Assembly (NCBI RefSeq): GCF_022879595.1
Contig: NZ_CP084267.1
Span: 744,001 to 808,000 of the forward strand
Origin: Caballeronia sp. Lep1P3
GTDB taxonomy: Bacteria; Pseudomonadota; Gammaproteobacteria; Burkholderiales; Burkholderiaceae
DNA: 64,000 nt
Reading direction: 5' to 3'
The notes below the pieces were generated by a model that saw only the letters and a list, made by a program, of their open reading frames with translations, did no database searches and was not told the DNA's origin. How positions within the stretch are numbered: the first letter of the stretch is position 1; every line of letters starts with the position of its first letter. Made by a program: the position numbers and the translations under genes. Shown in pieces: positions 17,516 through 25,541 of this stretch.

Positions 17516-18484
17516 TCACCCGATGCGCGGCGTCAGCGAAAACCGCGCGCTCACCGACGCCCCCGGCGCAAGCACGCCGCCGCCCTTCGAAGCGTGGTCG
17601 GCATCGAGATTCACCCAGTCCGCCACGTTGCTTACCGGCTCGACGCACAAGAGCGCGTCGTGCGCAACGGGCGCGTAAATCACCATGAAGTCGAACGGCG
17701 CGTCCGCTCGCAGCGTGACCGCGCGATGCTCGTCCGGCCACGCGATCGTCGCTTCGCGCGACCAGCCCACGAAATTGTTGTCGAGATCGAAGGCATCGGC
17801 GGACATGCCCTGCGGCGAGCCGAGCGCGTCGATGCTCGGATGCGCGCCCGCGTGCGTCGGCAGCGGGTCGGGCGTCGTGTGCCACATCGACTTCACGCGC
17901 GCATGCACGCGCGTGTGCCGCGTGCGCGGAAAGTACGGATGATGGCCGAGGCCGAACGGCATGGGCCGCGCGGACAGGTTGCGCATCGACATCGTGACCG
18001 TCAGAGAGTGCGCGTCGAGCGCGATGTCCTGCGCCGCTTCGAACGCAAACGGCCAATGATGCGCCGGCTCGCCCGACGGCTCATGCACGAGCGCGAGCCG
18101 CGCGCTCGCCTCGGATAATGCATCGACGCGCCACGGCCGCCGCCAGCCGTTGCCGTGCAGCGCGTGCGGGAACGCGTTGCCGTCGCCGGAAAGATCGACG
18201 CCCACGCCATCGAACGTAAAGCGCGCATCGCGGATGCGGTTGCAATACGGCACGAGCGGAAAGCTCGCCATGCCGAGCGGATTGCGCGCGGCGAGCGCAT
18301 CCGGCGTGGCGGGACGCAGCCAGTGCAGCGGGCCTTCGGCGTCATCGCGCATGTCGAAAAACGCCGCGATCGCCCCGCCGACATGCGGCGCAAGCAGCAC
18401 GCGGCGCGCGCCGTGACTCAGTTCGACGAGCGGTTCGACGAGCGGTTCGACGGCGATCCGGTCCGGATTTCTGTCGGCGCTCAA
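17516..18484 (-). CDS. Aldose 1-epimerase
   Basis: A 322-residue galactose mutarotase-like protein that interconverts alpha and beta anomers of aldoses. Family marks are NPLGMASFPLVPYCNRIRD (substrate-binding Asn-Arg pair), HALHGNGWRRPW (His of the active site), GLGHHPYFP (second His) and the late CVEPVSNVADWV (catalytic Glu). It starts with an ATGA overlap on the upstream PhyH gene, so the two are translationally coupled. With the nearby LacI regulator and YtfQ-type transporter it probably handles the imported sugar. The N-terminus contains a short repeat VEPLVEPLVEL. Confidence 0.88.
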   Translation of the reverse strand: MSADRNPDRIAVEPLVEPLVELSHGARRVLLAPHVGGAIAAFFDMRDDAEGPLHWLRPATPDALAARNPLGMASFPLVPYCNRIRDARFTFDGVGVDLSGDGNAFPHALHGNGWRRPWRVDALSEASARLALVHEPSGEPAHHWPFAFEAAQDIALDAHSLTVTMSMRNLSARPMPFGLGHHPYFPRTRHTRVHARVKSMWHTTPDPLPTHAGAHPSIDALGSPQGMSADAFDLDNNFVGWSREATIAWPDEHRAVTLRADAPFDFMVIYAPVAHDALLCVEPVSNVADWVNLDADHASKGGGVLAPGASVSARFSLTPRIG

Positions 18485-19281
18485 TATGCGAACTGCCGGT
18501 AGTTTTCGTCGAAGATGCGCTCCGTGCGCTCGACGACCGGGTTATAGCGCAGCAGGCGTTTCGCGCGCGGCGGCAGGTCGGCGAGCACGGCGCGCGGCAC
18601 ATCGATATGCACCTCGGGCCGGAAATACCACGCGCGGCTATAGCCGATGACGACCATCGGACGCGGCGCGCCGGTCAGGTTCGGCGTGCCGCGATGCAGC
18701 CCGCGCACGTCGCGGATCATCACGTCGCCGACGCGCATCGGCACGCGCTCGGGCGGGAAGCGCCCATCGGCGAGACCGGCTAGCGCTTCCTCGCGCGAGA
18801 TGCGGTGCGTGCCGCGCGTGGTTTCGAGCGGGCCGTTGCTGTCGTCCACATCGACGAGCGGAAAATTCACCGCGAGCTGAAACGACGGCGTTTCCGGCGC
18901 ATCGTCGAAGAGCGGCGGCGTATCGCGATGCCAGTCCTGAAACTCCGAGCCGAGCACAGGCGTATCGGTGGCGAGCTGGCACATCACCGGATCGCGCCCG
19001 GCCACGCGCTCGACGATCGCGACGATATCTTCGTCGCACACGACGGACGGGTCCGCGAATTCGCCTTCGAACGGCAAGGTCACGTAATAGCGGCCCGGCC
19101 CGCGATTGCCGCTCGACGACGCCTCGCGCGCGGCGTCGACATGCGGCTGAAGGAGCGACGCGAACGCATCGCGCCACGCGTCGATCTTCGCGCGGTCGAA
19201 ATGATCGCGCAGCAATACGAAGCCATCTTGCTCGAACGCTTGTGCGAGCGCGTCTCGCGCGCTTTCGTCGTACCGGCCCAT
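18481..19281 (-). CDS. Phytanoyl-CoA dioxygenase (PhyH) family protein
   Basis: A 266-residue non-heme Fe(II)/2-oxoglutarate-dependent dioxygenase. The iron ligands are visible as H-x-D in QDWHRDTPP and a distal His in GLHRGTPN; an Arg further on (APRPMVVIGYSRAW) would bind 2-oxoglutarate. AAGGAG lies upstream of the ATG at 19281. PhyH proteins hydroxylate varied small molecules. Here the gene is coupled to aldose 1-epimerase and controlled by a promoter with the LacI operator pattern, suggesting oxidation of a sugar-derived compound. Substrate unknown. Confidence 0.88.
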   Translation of the reverse strand: MGRYDESARDALAQAFEQDGFVLLRDHFDRAKIDAWRDAFASLLQPHVDAAREASSSGNRGPGRYYVTLPFEGEFADPSVVCDEDIVAIVERVAGRDPVMCQLATDTPVLGSEFQDWHRDTPPLFDDAPETPSFQLAVNFPLVDVDDSNGPLETTRGTHRISREEALAGLADGRFPPERVPMRVGDVMIRDVRGLHRGTPNLTGAPRPMVVIGYSRAWYFRPEVHIDVPRAVLADLPPRAKRLLRYNPVVERTERIFDENYRQFAY

Positions 19282-19346
19282 GCGCCGCTCCTTTTTTCGG
19301 TCGTGACGGGAACGCGAACAGAATCGCATGGGGGTAATCGAGTCGT

Positions 19347-19363
19347 CAATATTATTAGTAATG
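19347..19363. promoter_or_regulatory. LacI-type operator, site 1 (imperfect)
   Basis: caatattattagtaatg reads on the other strand as cattaCTAATAATATTg. It matches site 3 (CTAATAATATTAG) at 11 consecutive core positions. It lies 66 nt upstream of the PhyH-epimerase operon start, where it could repress that operon. Confidence 0.6.
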
Positions 19364-19421
19364 CTCCGTGAAAACCCTGTGCGCATAGCCCATTCGATAA
19401 GGTGGTTTCCGCGTTGTCCAT

Positions 19422-19435
19422 CACTAATATTAGTG
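19422..19435. promoter_or_regulatory. LacI-type operator, site 2 (perfect palindrome)
   Basis: CACTAATATTAGTG is a perfect 14-bp palindrome 52 nt upstream of the LacI-family gene and 140 nt upstream of the PhyH start, so it suits autoregulation and divergent control. It shares CTAATA/TATTAG arms with sites 1 and 3 but has a centre shorter by one base. Confidence 0.72.
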
Positions 19436-19487
19436 GTAACTTTCCTTCGCTCTGGACGTTTCAGCACTCGCCCGCCATTCGCGCCCG

Positions 19488-20591
19488 ATGAAAAAAACCA
19501 CGCAACGACGCCCGACGATGACCGACATCGCGAAGCTCACCGGAGTTTCGCAATCGACGGTCTCGCTCGTACTCAACAACGCGAGCGGCGCAAAGTTCTC
19601 GGACGCGACGCGCGAGAAAGTGCTGCGCGCCGCGCACGAACTCGGCTATCGCATGACGCCGCGCGAACCCGCCGCGCTCGACGCGTTCGACGCGCTCGGC
19701 ACCGAAAGCGAGCGCAATCTGATCGTCTATCTCGCCGACGAAATCTCGACGAGCCCGCATCCGGTCGTGAGCATCGACGGCGCGCGCGACGCCGCGTTCA
19801 GCCACGGCCGCATCCTCGCCGTCTATTCGACGCACGGCAACGCACAGATCGAGGCGCGCGTGCTCGACGCCACGCTCGGCAATCCCAACGTTTTCGGCGT
19901 GATCTACGCGACCGTATACACGCGCCGCGTGACGCTGCCGGCGGCGCTCGCGCGCGTGCCGACGGTGCTGCTCAACTGCTACGCGAACGACGCGAACGTG
20001 TCGTCGGTCGTGCCCGCCGAAGTCGCGGGCGGCCATACCGCGACGGACTATCTGCTCGCGGCGGGGCATCGGCGCATCGGCTATATCAACGGCGAGCCGT
20101 GGCAGGACGCGGCGCGCGAGCGGCTCAAGGGTTATCGCACCGCGCTCGCGACGGCGGATTTGCCGTTCGCGCCGGAACTGCTGCGCGAAGGCGACTGGAG
20201 TTCGGGCGCCGGCTTCGAAGCGACGCTTTCGCTGATGCGCGAGCCCAATCCGCCGACCGCGATCTTCTGCGCGAACGACCTGATGGCGCTCGGCGCGATC
20301 GAGGCGTTGAAGCAACTGGGCCTTCGCGTGCCCGACGACGTGTCGGTCGTGGGCTACGACGATCAGGAAATCGCGCGGCATACGCATCCGCCGCTTTCCA
20401 CGGTCGTCCTGCCGAACTACGAACTGGGACGCTGGGCGGTCGAAACGCTCTTGCAGGAAGAACACAACCGCGCGGCGGGCGCGCCGCTGCGACGCCGCAC
20501 GGTGAAGCTCGACGGTCCGCTCATCGAGCGCGGATCGGTGAAGGTAATCACCGAAGCAAAACAACTCGCCACTAATAATATTAGCGATTAA
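19488..20591 (+). CDS. LacI-family transcriptional regulator
   Basis: A 367-residue repressor. The N-terminal helix-turn-helix is MTDIAKLTGVSQSTVSLVLN (residues about 10-30), with the hinge region near SDATREKVLRAAHELGY. It is followed by a periplasmic-binding-protein-like effector domain with AIFCANDLMALGAIEALKQL and VSVVGYDDQEIA. Sites related to a CTAATA-(A)-TATTAG palindrome occur before the PhyH operon, before this gene and at its 3' end just ahead of the transporter genes. It probably controls itself, the epimerase operon and the transporter, releasing DNA when the sugar is present (inference). Confidence 0.92.
   Translation: MKKTTQRRPTMTDIAKLTGVSQSTVSLVLNNASGAKFSDATREKVLRAAHELGYRMTPREPAALDAFDALGTESERNLIVYLADEISTSPHPVVSIDGARDAAFSHGRILAVYSTHGNAQIEARVLDATLGNPNVFGVIYATVYTRRVTLPAALARVPTVLLNCYANDANVSSVVPAEVAGGHTATDYLLAAGHRRIGYINGEPWQDAARERLKGYRTALATADLPFAPELLREGDWSSGAGFEATLSLMREPNPPTAIFCANDLMALGAIEALKQLGLRVPDDVSVVGYDDQEIARHTHPPLSTVVLPNYELGRWAVETLLQEEHNRAAGAPLRRRTVKLDGPLIERGSVKVITEAKQLATNNISD
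20570..20586. promoter_or_regulatory. LacI-type operator, site 3 (transporter promoter)
   Basis: CACTAATAATATTAGCG contains the palindrome CTAATA-A-TATTAG. It overlaps the last codons of the LacI gene and lies 177 nt upstream of the sugar-binding-protein start, a natural position to repress the transporter operon. Confidence 0.7.
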
Positions 20592-20762
20592 ACGGTCATA
20601 ACAGCGCTACAAGGCCGGCGACTCTCGCAGCACGAAACACCGGGCAACCGGGCAACACCAGGCATCGGCATCACCGCAGAAAGGAAGTTGCATGGGACCG
20701 GAGCGCTGGCAGCAAGCGCCGGCTTTGGTCGACAAGGCGTTTCATCCCTATCGGAGGAAGAC

Positions 20763-21764
20763 ATGCTGTCGCTAGAAAAAAAATCGGGCCTGCGCCCGCT
20801 CGCCGCCGCGCTCACCGCACTGACATTCGTTCTCGGCGCGGGCGCCGCGCACGCCGCCGACGACGCGTTGCCGAAGATCCCGAACAAGAAGCCGCTGCGC
20901 GTCGGCTTCGCGCAAACGGAGAGCAACAATCCGTGGCGGCTCGCGGAGACGAAGAGCTTCAAGGACATCGCCGCGAAATGCGGCTGGCAGATGGTCATGA
21001 CCGATGCCAACAGTTCCGCCGCGAAACAGGTGTCGGACATTCAGAGCATGGTCGCGCAGCACGTCGATCTGCTCGTGTTCCCGCCGCGCGAGGAAAAGCC
21101 GCTCGTGCCGGTGATCCTGCAAGCGAAGAAGGCCGGCATTCCGGTGATTCTCGTCGACCGCAACGTGGATCAGTCGATGGCGAAGGCGGGCCGCGACTAC
21201 ATCACGTTCATCGGCTCGGACTTCATCGATCAGGGACACCGCGCCGCCGACTGGCTCGTGAAGGCGACCAACGGCAAAGCGACGATCATCGAACTCGAAG
21301 GCTCGACGGGCGCATCCGCCGCGAACGACCGCAAGAAGGGCTTCGACGAAGTCATCGCGAAGAATCCGGGCATGAAGATCATCGCTTCGCAAAGCGGCGA
21401 CTTCGCGCGCGACAAGGGCCGTCAGGTCATGGAAACGCTGTTGCAGGCGCATCCGGACGTGACCGCCGTCTACGCGCACAACGACGAAATGGCGCTCGGC
21501 GCGATCGCCGCGATCAAGGCGGCGGGCAAGCAGCCGGGCAAGGACATCCAGATCGTGACCATCGACGGCACGAAGGGCGGCCTCGAAGCGATCAAGGCGG
21601 GCGAACTCGGCGCGAGCGTGCAGTCGAGTCCGTTCTTCGGCCCGCTTGCCTGCGATGTCGCGCAGAAGTACGCAAAGGGCGAAACCATTCCGCCGTGGGT
21701 CAAGGTGTCGGACCGCTTCTACGACAAGAGCAACGTCGACCAGAGCATGCAGTACGGTTATTGA
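20763..21764 (+). CDS. ytfQ: Galactofuranose-type sugar-binding protein (YtfQ-like)
   Basis: A 333-residue periplasmic binding protein of the ribose/galactofuranose class. The signal peptide ends near GAAHAADD. The mature part opens LRVGFAQTESNNPWRLAETKS and contains ELEGSTGASAANDRKKGFDE and SQSGDFARDKGRQVME. These parallel E. coli YtfQ (VELQGTVGASVAIDRKKGF; SQSGDFTRSKGKEVME), which binds galactofuranose. GGAGGA precedes the ATG at 20763. It leads the transporter operon and is followed by a hairpin that would favour its expression over the downstream genes. The ligand may be another furanose. Confidence 0.88.
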   Translation: MLSLEKKSGLRPLAAALTALTFVLGAGAAHAADDALPKIPNKKPLRVGFAQTESNNPWRLAETKSFKDIAAKCGWQMVMTDANSSAAKQVSDIQSMVAQHVDLLVFPPREEKPLVPVILQAKKAGIPVILVDRNVDQSMAKAGRDYITFIGSDFIDQGHRAADWLVKATNGKATIIELEGSTGASAANDRKKGFDEVIAKNPGMKIIASQSGDFARDKGRQVMETLLQAHPDVTAVYAHNDEMALGAIAAIKAAGKQPGKDIQIVTIDGTKGGLEAIKAGELGASVQSSPFFGPLACDVAQKYAKGETIPPWVKVSDRFYDKSNVDQSMQYGY

Positions 21765-21785
21765 GCGCGCATTCAACGTCGAAAC

Positions 21786-21812
21786 GCGGGCGCCTTCGGG
21801 CGCTCGCTTTTT
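21786..21812 (+). terminator. Intrinsic-terminator-like hairpin between binding protein and ATPase genes
   Basis: GCGGGCGCC, loop TTCG, GGCGCTCGC (one G-T pair), then TTTTT. It lies inside the operon 21 nt after the binding-protein stop, a usual place for partial termination or 3'-end protection that raises the binding protein above membrane components. Confidence 0.7.
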
Positions 21813-21834
21813 CAAGTGAACGGATCGTTCGGCC

Positions 21835-23394
21835 ATGTCCCCTCCCCTACTCGACATGCAGGACATCGACATCGCCTTCGGCGGCGTCGCGGCGTTGAAG
21901 CACGCGCGCCTCACCGTGGCGGCGGGCGAAGTGCACGCGCTCATCGGCCAGAACGGCGCGGGCAAGTCGACGCTCATCAAGATTCTGACGGGCGCGTATC
22001 GCAAGAGCGCTGGCGCCATCCGTTTCGACGGACGCGACGTGGATTTCCGCTCGCCGAAGGAAGCGCGCGAAGCGGGCATCAGCACGATCTATCAGGAGAT
22101 CAACCTCGTGCCCTTCCGCTCGGTCGCGGAGAACGTCTTTCTCGGGCGCGAGCCGCGTCGTTTCGGCCTCATCGACTGGAAGACGGTGCAGCGGCGCGCG
22201 AGCGAACTGCTGGAATCGTTCGGGTTGCATATCGATGTGAAAAAGCCCGTGCGCGAATACTCGACCGCGATTCAGCAGATGGTCGCGCTCGCGCGAGCCG
22301 TGTCGTCGGATGCGAAGATGGTCATCATGGACGAATCGACGTCCTCGCTCGACGAACGCGAAGTGGAACTGCTTTTCACCGTCGTGCGGCGCTTGCGCGA
22401 CGACGGGCGCGCGGTCATCTTCGTGTCGCATCGGCTGGACGAACTGTATGCGCTCTGCGACCGCGTGACCGTCATGCGCGACGGTCAGACCGTCGCCGAA
22501 AGCAGCATGCAGGAAATGGACAAGCTCAAGCTCGTCACGACGATGCTCGGGCGCACGCTCGCCGCCGTCGTGCACGAAGACAGCGCGGTGAAGGAAGCCA
22601 ATCTCGCGAAGCGCGGCGCGCTCGCGCTCTCGGCGCAGTCGCTCGCGGCGGGCGCGAAGGTCACGAACGTGTCGCTCGACGTGCATGCGGGCGAAGCCGT
22701 CGGTCTCGCCGGACTGCTCGGCTCGGGCCGCACCGAGACCATGCGCCTCTTGTTCGGCGCGGATCGTCCGTCGCAGGGCGCGCTCGCGGTCGGCGGCGAT
22801 CGCGTCACGTTCAAATCGCCGAAAGATGCGATCGCGCGCGGCATCGCGTATCTGACGGAAGACCGCAAGGCCGAAGGCATCGTGCCGGAGCTTTCCGTGC
22901 GCGACAACCTCACGCTCGTCTGCCTGCCCGCGCTCACGAAGCGCGGCGTGGTGGATGTCGGCAAGCAGCGCGAGATCGTCGATGGCTTCATCGCATCGCT
23001 CGGGATCAAGCTGCGCTCGCCCGATCAGCCGATACGCGAACTCTCGGGCGGCAATCAGCAGAAGGTGCTGCTCGCGCGCTGGCTCGCGACGAATCCGCGT
23101 CTCTTGCTGCTCGACGAACCCACGCGCGGCATCGACGTCGGCGCGAAAGCCGATGTCGCGAAGATCGTGCGCGAGTTGCGCGACGCGGGCCTCGCGGTGC
23201 TTTTGTCCGCGTCCGAACTGGAAGAACTGACCGCCGTGGCCGACCGCGCGGTCGTGATCCGCGACGGCGAAACGGTGGCGGCACTCGACGGCGCGCAGAT
23301 GAACGAGGCGTCGATCATGGATGCGATCGCCTACGGCGCGGGCGAGCAATCGTCGCTCGCGCAGGCAACGGCCGCGCAAGGAAACGAGTCATGA
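21835..23394 (+). CDS. ytfR: Sugar ABC transporter ATP-binding protein, two ATPase domains (YtfR-like)
   Basis: A 519-residue double ATPase of the RbsA/AraG/YtfR type. Domain 1: Walker A GQNGAGKSTLIKIL near residue 38, signature-like EYSTAIQQMVALARAV, Walker B MVIMDESTSSLD. Domain 2: degenerate Walker A GLLGSGRTETMRLL near 295, signature LSGGNQQKVLLARWL and Walker B LLLLDEPTRGIDVG. The asymmetry between a canonical first site and a degenerate second one is normal in this family. It overlaps the permease gene by ATGA. Confidence 0.92.
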   Translation: MSPPLLDMQDIDIAFGGVAALKHARLTVAAGEVHALIGQNGAGKSTLIKILTGAYRKSAGAIRFDGRDVDFRSPKEAREAGISTIYQEINLVPFRSVAENVFLGREPRRFGLIDWKTVQRRASELLESFGLHIDVKKPVREYSTAIQQMVALARAVSSDAKMVIMDESTSSLDEREVELLFTVVRRLRDDGRAVIFVSHRLDELYALCDRVTVMRDGQTVAESSMQEMDKLKLVTTMLGRTLAAVVHEDSAVKEANLAKRGALALSAQSLAAGAKVTNVSLDVHAGEAVGLAGLLGSGRTETMRLLFGADRPSQGALAVGGDRVTFKSPKDAIARGIAYLTEDRKAEGIVPELSVRDNLTLVCLPALTKRGVVDVGKQREIVDGFIASLGIKLRSPDQPIRELSGGNQQKVLLARWLATNPRLLLLDEPTRGIDVGAKADVAKIVRELRDAGLAVLLSASELEELTAVADRAVVIRDGETVAALDGAQMNEASIMDAIAYGAGEQSSLAQATAAQGNES

Positions 23395-24386
23395 CGGACA
23401 AGACGCAGCCGGCAGCGCCGCTTGCCGCCGACACGCAAGGCGCGCCTTCGACGAAGAAGCGCGGCATCGCGATTCAGCGCGAGATCGTCGTGCTGCTCGC
23501 GATGATCGTGTTCAATCTCATCTTCACCGAGCACTTCTGGTCGCTGCAGACCTTCAACGTGAATCTCACGCAGGTGGTGACGATCGTGATCGTCGGCATC
23601 GGCATGACGCTCGTCGTCGCGACGGGCGGCATCGATTTGTCGGTGGGCGCGTCGATGGCCATTGCGGGCGCGCTCGCGCCGATGCTCTTCATGAACATCG
23701 AGGGCGCGCCCGGCATCCTGCTCGCGTTCACGCTGCCTGTCGCGGCGGCTGCGCTGTGCGGCGCATTCAACGGCTTTCTCGTGACGAGGCTTCGCGTGCA
23801 GCCCATCGTCGCGACGCTCGTGCTCTTCATCGCGGGACGCGGGATTGCGCAGGTCATCACCGACGGCAGCTTGCAGGCGTTCAACAATCCCGCGTTTCAA
23901 TGGATCGCGCTCGGCAAGATTGCGGGCGTGCCGTTTCAGATCCTGCTGATGCTCGCGCTCGTCGTGATCTTTACGTGGATCGTGCGCAAGACGCTCTTCG
24001 GCAAGTACTTGCTTGTGACGGGCGGCAACGAGGACGCCGCGTATCTCTCCGGCATTCCGACCGCGCGCGTGAAGTTGATCGCGTACACCGCATGCGCCGC
24101 GCTTGCGGGTCTCGCCGGGCTGATATCGATCTCGGTGAATTCGTCGTCGGATGCGAACGTCGTCGGACTCGGCGTCGAACTCGATGCGATCGCAGCGGTG
24201 GCGGTCGGCGGCACCGCGCTCACGGGCGGCAAGGCGTACATCACGGGCACGCTGATCGGCGCGCTCATCATCCAGTTATTGCGCTACACGCTGCTCGCGC
24301 ACGGCATTCCGGATGCCGCCGCGCTCGTGCTGAAGGCTGGCATCATCATCGCGGCCGTGTACGTGCAGCGTCGCCGGGGCTCATGA
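23391..24386 (+). CDS. ytfT: Sugar ABC transporter permease (YtfT-like)
   Basis: A 331-residue permease of the RbsC superfamily. A hydrophilic N-terminus of about 30 residues precedes eight to ten membrane segments. The conserved loop is VATGGIDLSVGASMAIAGAL, and GLGVELDAIAAVAVGGTAL lies near the C-terminus. It starts in an ATGA overlap with the ATPase gene and ends 1 nt before the next permease. The presence of two different permeases is the arrangement of the galactofuranose system YtfT-YjfF. Confidence 0.9.
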   Translation: MTDKTQPAAPLAADTQGAPSTKKRGIAIQREIVVLLAMIVFNLIFTEHFWSLQTFNVNLTQVVTIVIVGIGMTLVVATGGIDLSVGASMAIAGALAPMLFMNIEGAPGILLAFTLPVAAAALCGAFNGFLVTRLRVQPIVATLVLFIAGRGIAQVITDGSLQAFNNPAFQWIALGKIAGVPFQILLMLALVVIFTWIVRKTLFGKYLLVTGGNEDAAYLSGIPTARVKLIAYTACAALAGLAGLISISVNSSSDANVVGLGVELDAIAAVAVGGTALTGGKAYITGTLIGALIIQLLRYTLLAHGIPDAAALVLKAGIIIAAVYVQRRRGS

Positions 24387-24387
24387 C

Positions 24388-25344
24388 ATGAAGCGGAACC
24401 TTCCCATCCTGATCGCGCTCGCCGCGCTGCTCGTGCTCGGCGTCGTGCGCTACGAGCATTTCGCGTCGGCGTACAACGTGACGTCCTTCTGGCGATACAA
24501 CTCGATGTTCGCGCTGATTTCCATCGGCATGGCGTTCGTCATCATCACGGGCGGCATCGACTTGTCCGTGGGCGCGGTGGCCGCGCTCGCGAGCGTCGTA
24601 TCGGCGCTGGCGAGTCCGCACGGCGCGGTGGCGGGCGTGCTCGCGGGATCGTTCGCGGGGCTTGCGGTCGGCGCGCTGAACGGGCTCGTCATCACGCACA
24701 TGCGGATATTGCCCTTCATCGTCACGCTCGCGACGAGTCTCGGCGCGCATGGGCTCGCGCTGCTGCTCGGCCATAACGATGCCGTCGCGATTGCATCCGA
24801 CACGGCCTTCGCCGCGTTCGGTCAGGGCGATCTCTTCGGCTTGCCGATTCCCGGCATCGTATCGCTGGTCGCGGCAGTGGCCGGATGGATCGCGCTGCGC
24901 AGTTCGCGCTTCGGCCGGCATGCGCTTGCCATCGGCGGCAGCGAGGAAGCGTCGCGGCTCATGGGACTCAACGTCGATCGCACGCTCGTCGCCGTATATG
25001 CAGTGAGCGGCCTGCTCGCGGGCATCGCGGGCGCGATCCTCGCCGCGCAATTCGGCGCGGGACAGCCGAACGAAGGCGTCGGCTGGGAACTCTTCGCGAT
25101 CTCGGCGGTGGTGCTCGGCGGCACGCGGTTAACGGGCGGCGAAGGCTCCATTGCGATGACGATTGCAGGCGTCGCGCTGCTCGGACTCGTTTTCAACCTG
25201 CTGAACTTCGAGAACGGGCTCGGGTATATCAGCCTGTCCGCGTACTGGCAGTCGGTGATTCGCGGCTTATTCCTGCTGCTCGTGATCGTGCTGCAGGCGC
25301 GCGTGCTGAACCGCAAGACGACGCCGGCGAAAGTGGCGCACTGA
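24388..25344 (+). CDS. yjfF: Sugar ABC transporter permease (YjfF-like)
   Basis: A 318-residue permease of the same superfamily with the matching motifs ITGGIDLSVGAVAALASVVS and GVGWELFAISAVVLGGTRL. It differs in sequence from its neighbour, as expected for a heterodimer. It begins 1 nt after the ytfT-like stop codon and ends the operon; a hairpin follows at 25374. Confidence 0.9.
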   Translation: MKRNLPILIALAALLVLGVVRYEHFASAYNVTSFWRYNSMFALISIGMAFVIITGGIDLSVGAVAALASVVSALASPHGAVAGVLAGSFAGLAVGALNGLVITHMRILPFIVTLATSLGAHGLALLLGHNDAVAIASDTAFAAFGQGDLFGLPIPGIVSLVAAVAGWIALRSSRFGRHALAIGGSEEASRLMGLNVDRTLVAVYAVSGLLAGIAGAILAAQFGAGQPNEGVGWELFAISAVVLGGTRLTGGEGSIAMTIAGVALLGLVFNLLNFENGLGYISLSAYWQSVIRGLFLLLVIVLQARVLNRKTTPAKVAH

Positions 25345-25373
25345 GCGCGTGTTCGTTTGGGGATGACAGCACA

Positions 25374-25394
25374 AGGGCCGCTCGATGCGGCCCT
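25374..25394 (+). terminator. Hairpin at the end of the sugar transporter operon
   Basis: AGGGCCGC and GCGGCCCT form a perfect 8-bp stem with a 5-nt loop 30 nt after the last permease stop codon. The tail is cgtcctttct, only moderately T-rich. Confidence 0.6.
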
Positions 25395-25541
25395 CGTCCT
25401 TTCTGTCGCGTTCGCCTGCGCGTTTCGACGCCGACGCGCGCGCAGTCGGCTTGCGTTAGCCTTGCGCGTCTTCGGCATGGCCATTGCTGCCGGCGTTCTG
25501 TTCCCGCAGTTTCCCTCGAACGCACACCGGAGGCATTCTTC

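Noticed and set aside
19347..19435. These AT-rich palindromes as a site-specific recombination or att site
   Set aside because: They recur as related sites in three promoter positions around a LacI-family gene and no integrase is near, so operators are the simpler explanation.
24885..25541. N-terminal extension of the ThDP enzyme through the permease gene
   Set aside because: The extension overlaps the YjfF-like permease in another frame and has no domain; CGGAGG and the family N-terminus MTTTVGDFLVDRLYAWG fix the start at 25542.
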